10,613 nucleotides of DNA, taken from positions 1-10,613 of the forward strand of contig JAAZEW010000108.1 of assembly GCA_012512055.1 (NCBI GenBank), read 5' to 3'. The position numbers were made by a program, and so were the translations under genes. The number at the start of each line of letters is the position of its first letter. Within the stretch, counting starts at the first letter, position 1. The notes below the pieces were generated by a model, which worked only from the letters and a program-made list of their open reading frames with translations, was not told the DNA's origin and did no database searches. This document shows positions 7,042 through 10,613 of the stretch, in pieces. This DNA is from Bacillota bacterium. Its GTDB lineage: Bacteria > Bacillota_G > SHA-98 > UBA4971.

Positions 7042-8001
7042 TTACCATGTATTACGGGCAAGTCTGGTAGTTATTTGGCGACTCATAGAGGAGTCTTTCG
7101 ATACTGCTCGGATGTCTATGACCTGCTCCCCGTCGGGCAGGGCGTGCCTTACCTGGAAAGTCCCGTCCGGACGAAGCTTGACAGGACACCCTTGAATAGT
7201 GAGACATGCGTCAGGTTGAGTAGCGCCATGGATTATCACTTCTACAAGCGCGTTAAGCCAGAACTCCTTAGCTCGTGGTTGCCGGGCCATCCGGGGGCTG
7301 GAGATCTCGCCTACAAATTCAGAGCCTGTCTCTAAGTGCATTCGTTCAGATATTGCAGAGACCATTTCAGGGGATGCCGGAATCCCGGTAGGTTTAGGGT
7401 AGTACCTTTCTATCGCTGAAATCGTCATCCATTCTTCATCAACAACCTCAGAAACGCCGGCTCTGGGAGTCCTGACAGTGTTTGATCTTGACAAGCAGAT
7501 GAAACGGCCGTCATGTCCGATGAGTCCAAGCTCTGCGCAGTATGACCTATTAGGCCGGTCGACATTTATATACCAATTAGTGGCATGTTCGCCAATGTCA
7601 ATGTTGACGCTTCTGTGGGAGTTGTTGCCGTCGAATTCGACATTGGTTACATCATGCACCCGGAGGGCTTTCCGGGAAGTAAGCCATCCTTCAGGCCCTA
7701 ATGCCGTCGTTACCATGTCTGAAATGTCTTCAGCGATTTCCCAGTACGCGTGGATCCAATACGGGTCCCGCACCATAAGGACTACCCTGGTAGAGCCGTA
7801 TCCGCCCGGAAGTTCATATTGACTGTCCCATGCATATCCAGGAGCTTTCCGGTGTTCAACAGGACTTTCTCCTATATGTAGTTCTCGAGGCTCAATGACT
7901 TGAATCTCAGGGATAACCTCTGAGACATGGATTTCCACCGCCTCAGAGGGGCCGGTGCCTTGGCTGAGGCTGTTTTCGGTCGTATTTTCCAAATTCCGCA
8001 A
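7042..8001 (-). CDS. DUF4912 domain protein, probable glucan-metabolism accessory
   Basis: Biochemical function is unknown for this family. Residues 1 to about 55 are a low-complexity, acidic and probably disordered leader (run of VSEVIPEIQVIEPRE). Residues ~64-195 are the DUF4912 domain: LPGGYGSTRVVLMVRDPYW (64-82), AYWEI (85-89), LRVHDVT (113-119), NWYINVDRPNRSYCAELG (142-159), and SRSNTVRTPR (171-180). Residues ~247-315 form a beta-rich segment with VKLRPDGTF (274-282) and ALPDG (287-291), like an Ig/E-set module. No signal peptide, membrane span or catalytic motif is seen, suggesting a binding or scaffold role. It is the first gene of a - strand pair with the AmyC-type GH57 enzyme, and in my recollection the two families often neighbour each other. 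The TTG start is bounded by an in-frame TGA immediately upstream (8002-8004) and supported by GGGGAGG. Confidence 0.88.
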   Translation of the reverse strand: MRNLENTTENSLSQGTGPSEAVEIHVSEVIPEIQVIEPRELHIGESPVEHRKAPGYAWDSQYELPGGYGSTRVVLMVRDPYWIHAYWEIAEDISDMVTTALGPEGWLTSRKALRVHDVTNVEFDGNNSHRSVNIDIGEHATNWYINVDRPNRSYCAELGLIGHDGRFICLSRSNTVRTPRAGVSEVVDEEWMTISAIERYYPKPTGIPASPEMVSAISERMHLETGSEFVGEISSPRMARQPRAKEFWLNALVEVIIHGATQPDACLTIQGCPVKLRPDGTFQVRHALPDGEQVIDIRAVSKDSSMSRQITTRLARNTW

Positions 8002-8009
8002 TCAGGTTA

Positions 8010-8016
8010 CCTCCCC
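8010..8016 (-). promoter_or_regulatory. Ribosome binding site fixing the TTG start of the DUF4912 gene
   Basis: On the - strand GGGGAGG lies 8 bases before the TTG at 8001-7999. An in-frame TGA directly precedes that TTG, so no longer N-terminus is possible. Confidence 0.75.
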
Positions 8017-8026
8017 ACTGAATTGT

Positions 8027-8047
8027 GTGGACATTATAATGTGGACA
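8027..8047. promoter_or_regulatory. TATAAT palindrome inside a direct repeat, probable -10 region of the DUF4912-GH57 pair
   Basis: ACATTATAATGT (8031-8042) is a perfect 12-bp palindrome and so presents TATAAT on both strands. It is bracketed by two copies of GTGGACA (8027-8033 and 8041-8047) exactly 14 bases apart. Read on the - strand, TATAAT would place a transcript start near 8026, shortly before the GGGGAGG site, which suits the DUF4912 gene. No good -35 hexamer is seen at 16-18 bases on either strand, so an activator or repressor bound to the repeats is likely. Confidence 0.5.
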
Positions 8048-8076
8048 CCTCTGTAATAATATCTCTACTGCCACGT

Positions 8077-8088
8077 TGGTTTATACCA
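8077..8088. promoter_or_regulatory. TGGT-N4-ACCA operator-like inverted repeat
   Basis: TGGT (8077-8080) and ACCA (8085-8088) are inverted arms separated by TTAT. TGGT-N4-ACCA is the half-site layout known for GntR-family HutC-type sugar regulators such as DasR/NagR. The site lies in the divergent gap between the two GH57 transcription units. Arms of four bases are short, so a chance match is possible. Confidence 0.3.
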
Positions 8089-8197
8089 TCGGAATACTGT
8101 TAAGGGATATGACTTACACTAATTATGTTCGATTTTGGAAGAGATCTCCTGAATTGAGCAAAAACCAATCCAACTACTGAGCAAGGGGGATATTCTC

Positions 8198-9859
8198 ATG
8201 TCAATTGGGTCGTTTGTGCTTGTTCTCCACAGTCATCTGCCATATTGCAGAAAGGCAGGGGTGTGGCCTTTTGGTGAAGAGTGGGTTTTTGAGGCAATGG
8301 CGGAAACGTACATTCCACTGCTGGACATCATAGATTACCTGGCTGACAAGAATGCCCTTGGCAGCTTCACAGTGGGGTTTACCCCTGTGTTACTGGATCA
8401 ACTACAAGATCCGTACATGCTGCTTCGGTTTGACGAGTACCTGGAGACTAAGATTGCTGCAGCAGAAGCCGACATTGCAAGATTCGGAGCTGAAAGCGAA
8501 TGGAACCTTCAAGAACTCGCCAAGTTCTACAGAGATCGGTATGAGGGGGTCAGAAGCAGCTTCCACCTTCGACATAACGGGGATCTCGTCAATGCCTTCA
8601 AAGCTCTTCAGGACAGAGGGTTGGTTCAGATTCTGGCCGGAGCGGCTACGCATGCATACTTGCCGCTTCTCTCCAGCGAAACCTCTATCTATTCCCAACT
8701 CAAGCTCGGACATGATGTTTATACCCACATTTTCGGACGTCCTCCGCAAGGCATATGGCTGCCGGAGTGCGGGTATCGACCTCCGTCAGAGTCATCCAGT
8801 GTTGACAGGGCTCTCGAAGATTTGGGTTACTCTTGTTTTGTTGTTGATGCTCATGCCATCGAAGGCGGTGCTCCGATAGATGTATACTCGGACAGGGTTC
8901 TGAGAAAGCCCGAGGTGCGACCCGCTGCTGCGAAACGGGATTATACCTCGTATCTTTCATACTTGGTTTCAGGCAGTGACATTGCCGTACTTGGGCGGAA
9001 CCAACGCACCGCCTTACAGGTATGGTCTTCAGAATGGGGTTACCCCGGTGACGGTAATTACCGGGAATTTCATAGGCGTGACCCGGTTTCCGGTTTTAGC
9101 TACTGGAAAGTCACAAGCCGGTTGGTGGACATATCCGCAAAGGAGGTATACCATCCTGATGCTGCGCTCGGGCGGGCCAAGGAGCACGCCGATCACTTTG
9201 TTGGGTTGGTGGAACGGCTCCTTCTGGATTTCAACGCAGAAACCGGGAAACGAGGAGTGATCGTAGCCCCGTTCGATGTGGAGCTTTTCGGGCACTGGTG
9301 GCTGGAAGGCCTTGATTGGTTGAAATGGGCATTGGAAGGCTTGAGCAAGAGTCCCCATGTAGAAGTCTTGTCCGCCTCAAGCTACCTGGAAAAACACCCG
9401 CCTCATGAAGAGATCGACTTGCTGGAAAGTTCATGGGGCCTCGGAGGAGGCCACTACATCTGGGATAATGAGTCAACTAACTGGATGTGGCAAGAAATTC
9501 ACACCGCTGAAAAGGAAATTGAGGACATGACATTGAAGGTAAATCGTAGAGGGCGACAGGCAGACGATAACGCATCCCTAAGAGACAGGCTTCTAAAGCA
9601 AGTGGCTCGTGAGGCGCTCCTCCTTCAAAGCAGCGATTGGCCGTTTCTTGTCACCACTGAACAGGCCAGGGATTACGGCGAGAGGAGATTCCTCGAGCAT
9701 AAATACAGATTTGAAAGGCTTGCGCACGCCCTGGCTGAGGATGTGATATCGCCTGAGATCGTCAACTACTTAGAACAGCTTGAGTCCATTGATGCTGTAT
9801 TCCCTCAGATTGACTTCACTGCGTTCACGGGAAAGCAGGGATTCCACGGCAGATGTTGA
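8198..9859 (+). CDS. GH57 1,4-alpha-glucan branching enzyme, Thermus type
   Basis: Cytoplasmic branching enzyme that cuts an alpha-1,4-glucan and reattaches the piece by an alpha-1,6 bond. The 553 residues show motif 1 HSHLPY (11-16), ATHAYLP (150-156), nucleophile Glu190 in WLPECGY, acid/base Asp360 in PFDVELFGHWW (358-368), and LLLQSSDWPFL (474-484) in the C-terminal helical domain. VWPFGEEWVFEAMAETYIPL (22-41) and YREFHRRDPVSGFSYWKVTSR (288-308) closely follow the crystallised Thermus thermophilus enzyme as I remember it, including the GYPG stretch (281-284) ahead of YREF. It therefore belongs to a different GH57 branch from the enzyme at 5412-7004 and is the better candidate for a true branching enzyme. 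AAGGGGG (8183-8189) lies 8 bases before the ATG. It is transcribed away from the DUF4912-GH57 pair, and the PHP gene follows 80 bases later, probably in one operon. Confidence 0.93.
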   Translation: MSIGSFVLVLHSHLPYCRKAGVWPFGEEWVFEAMAETYIPLLDIIDYLADKNALGSFTVGFTPVLLDQLQDPYMLLRFDEYLETKIAAAEADIARFGAESEWNLQELAKFYRDRYEGVRSSFHLRHNGDLVNAFKALQDRGLVQILAGAATHAYLPLLSSETSIYSQLKLGHDVYTHIFGRPPQGIWLPECGYRPPSESSSVDRALEDLGYSCFVVDAHAIEGGAPIDVYSDRVLRKPEVRPAAAKRDYTSYLSYLVSGSDIAVLGRNQRTALQVWSSEWGYPGDGNYREFHRRDPVSGFSYWKVTSRLVDISAKEVYHPDAALGRAKEHADHFVGLVERLLLDFNAETGKRGVIVAPFDVELFGHWWLEGLDWLKWALEGLSKSPHVEVLSASSYLEKHPPHEEIDLLESSWGLGGGHYIWDNESTNWMWQEIHTAEKEIEDMTLKVNRRGRQADDNASLRDRLLKQVAREALLLQSSDWPFLVTTEQARDYGERRFLEHKYRFERLAHALAEDVISPEIVNYLEQLESIDAVFPQIDFTAFTGKQGFHGRC

Positions 9860-9922
9860 ATCTCTTCGCCTGAGGTGATGTTCCGGGGTTCAGCATGGGC
9901 CTCGGAGCAGACCGCAGGATCG

Positions 9923-9928
9923 AGGAGG
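9923..9928 (+). promoter_or_regulatory. Ribosome binding site of the PHP gene
   Basis: AGGAGG lies 11 bases before the ATG at 9940. An in-frame ATG at 9895 has no comparable site, and the protein read from 9940 (MRLVADLHTHT) begins exactly as the family does. Confidence 0.6.
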
Positions 9929-9939
9929 ATAACAAACAG

Positions 9940-10613
9940 ATGAGACTTGTGGCAGATCTTCACACCCATACCGTAGCGAGCGGACATGCTTATTGCTCCG
10001 TCAATGAAATGGCCCATGCTGCGGCAGATATCGGACTGGAAATGATTGCAATCACCGATCACGGGCCGAACATGCCGGGCGGCCCCCATAAATACTACTT
10101 TGGTAATTTGCGTGTAGTCCCGCCTGTGATTGCCGGAGTCAGAGTGCTAAAAGGCATTGAGGCGAACATAGCGGGCCCGTCAGGCGAGCTTGATTTGCCC
10201 GATTCCATGCTTGCAAAATTGGATATTGTGTTTGCCGGGTTCCACACTCATACAGGTTATGACGACAGCGGGGTCTCTAAAAACACCCGGGCGCTGATAG
10301 GGGCCTTGGAAAATCCCTATGTAGACGGTATTGTCCATCCCGGGAATCCCGTTTTCCCGGTGGACATCAAAGAAGTAGTTGCCGCAGCTAAAGACCTTGG
10401 CAAACTGATAGAGATCAACAACGCATCTCTTACTGTCACCAGACTTGACAGCCTGGAAAACTGCATTAAGTTTGCAGAACGTGCAGTGGAATACAGCACC
10501 ATGGTTGTAATTGGCAGTGATGCTCATCACAGCTCGTTGGTGGGCAGTTTTGACAGTGCAATTAAACTCGCAAGATCAGTGGGGCTTAAGAGCGAGTTAG
10601 TGCTAAACACAGA
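9940..10613 (+). CDS. PHP-domain metal-dependent phosphatase, YcdX type, 3'-partial
   Basis: The frame runs without a stop to the window edge; 224 residues are visible. Proteins of this type (E. coli YcdX, 245 residues) are about 240-250 long, so only the last few turns are missing. It is a TIM-like PHP barrel with a trinuclear metal site. Expected ligands all present: His8 and His10 (DLHTHT), His16 (SGHAY), Asp40-His41 (ITDHG), Glu74 (GIEAN), His102 (GFHTH), His133 (GIVHPGNP), Asp194 and His196 (GSDAH). It is thus probably an active phosphoester hydrolase in the cytoplasm; the substrate is unknown. Relatives include histidinol phosphatase and the PHP domains of DNA polymerases, but the GHAY and GNP surroundings fit YcdX. 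It follows the Thermus-type branching enzyme by 80 bases on the same strand, so co-transcription is likely. A role in the glucan pathway, such as removing a sugar phosphate, is only conjecture. Confidence 0.9.
   Translation, partial: MRLVADLHTHTVASGHAYCSVNEMAHAAADIGLEMIAITDHGPNMPGGPHKYYFGNLRVVPPVIAGVRVLKGIEANIAGPSGELDLPDSMLAKLDIVFAGFHTHTGYDDSGVSKNTRALIGALENPYVDGIVHPGNPVFPVDIKEVVAAAKDLGKLIEINNASLTVTRLDSLENCIKFAERAVEYSTMVVIGSDAHHSSLVGSFDSAIKLARSVGLKSELVLNT

Noticed and set aside
8012..8040. TATAAT at 8035-8040 as the + strand promoter of the second GH57 gene
   Set aside because: The expected -35 position reads TCCCCA, and the leader would be about 150 bases; the - strand assignment fits better.
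9895..9939. Upstream ATG at 9895 as the PHP start
   Set aside because: It is in frame but lacks a good ribosome binding site, and the added residues (MGLGADRRIEEDNKQ) are unlike the family N-terminus; it would translate through the AGGAGG site.
10180..10530. 116-codon - strand open frame near the right edge
   Set aside because: It is antisense to the PHP gene, whose metal-binding motifs run straight through the stretch.

Overview
The window looks like chromosomal DNA of a Gram-positive-type anaerobe, most plausibly a Clostridia- or Limnochordia-like member of Bacillota. This rests on purine-rich GGAGG-type ribosome binding sites, two TTG starts set by them, moderate GC, and a gene set (GT4 glycosyltransferase, nucleotidyltransferase-mutase fusion, GH57 enzymes, DUF4912) that I associate with that group and with thermophiles. 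The taxonomic call is an inference; there is no rRNA or other marker here.

Layout. At the left edge lies the end of an oligopeptide/dipeptide ABC transporter ATPase (OppD/DppD type, + strand, 5' end outside the window). A 460-bp non-coding stretch with several inverted repeats follows. Then come two + strand genes: a GT4 glycosyltransferase (1419-2693) and, after a 197-bp gap, an 826-residue protein (2891-5371) with an NDP-sugar pyrophosphorylase domain, a left-handed beta-helix and a phosphomannomutase-like region. A - strand pair converges on them with a 40-bp gap: a DUF4912 protein (8001-7042) followed 37 bp downstream by a GH57 enzyme of the Thermotoga AmyC type (7004-5412). A 196-bp divergent intergenic region holds a TATAAT-containing palindrome, a direct repeat and a TGGT-N4-ACCA operator-like site. 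It separates that pair from a second + strand GH57 enzyme, this one of the Thermus branching-enzyme type (8198-9859), and a PHP-domain phosphatase-like gene (9940 to the right edge, lacking only its end).

Function. From about 1.4 kb to 9.9 kb the window reads as an alpha-glucan (glycogen-like or specialised polysaccharide) locus: a retaining GT4 that could elongate chains, a nucleotidyltransferase that could supply an activated sugar, two GH57 enzymes from different subfamilies that could branch or trim chains, and DUF4912, a probable partner of the GH57 enzymes. GT4 with GH57 resembles the mycobacterial Rv3032-Rv3031 pairing of methylglucose lipopolysaccharide synthesis. The most unusual molecular feature is the mutase-like half of the 826-residue protein: it keeps the fold-level pattern of phosphomannomutases but has lost the recognisable active-site motifs, so it looks like a pseudoenzyme or regulatory domain.
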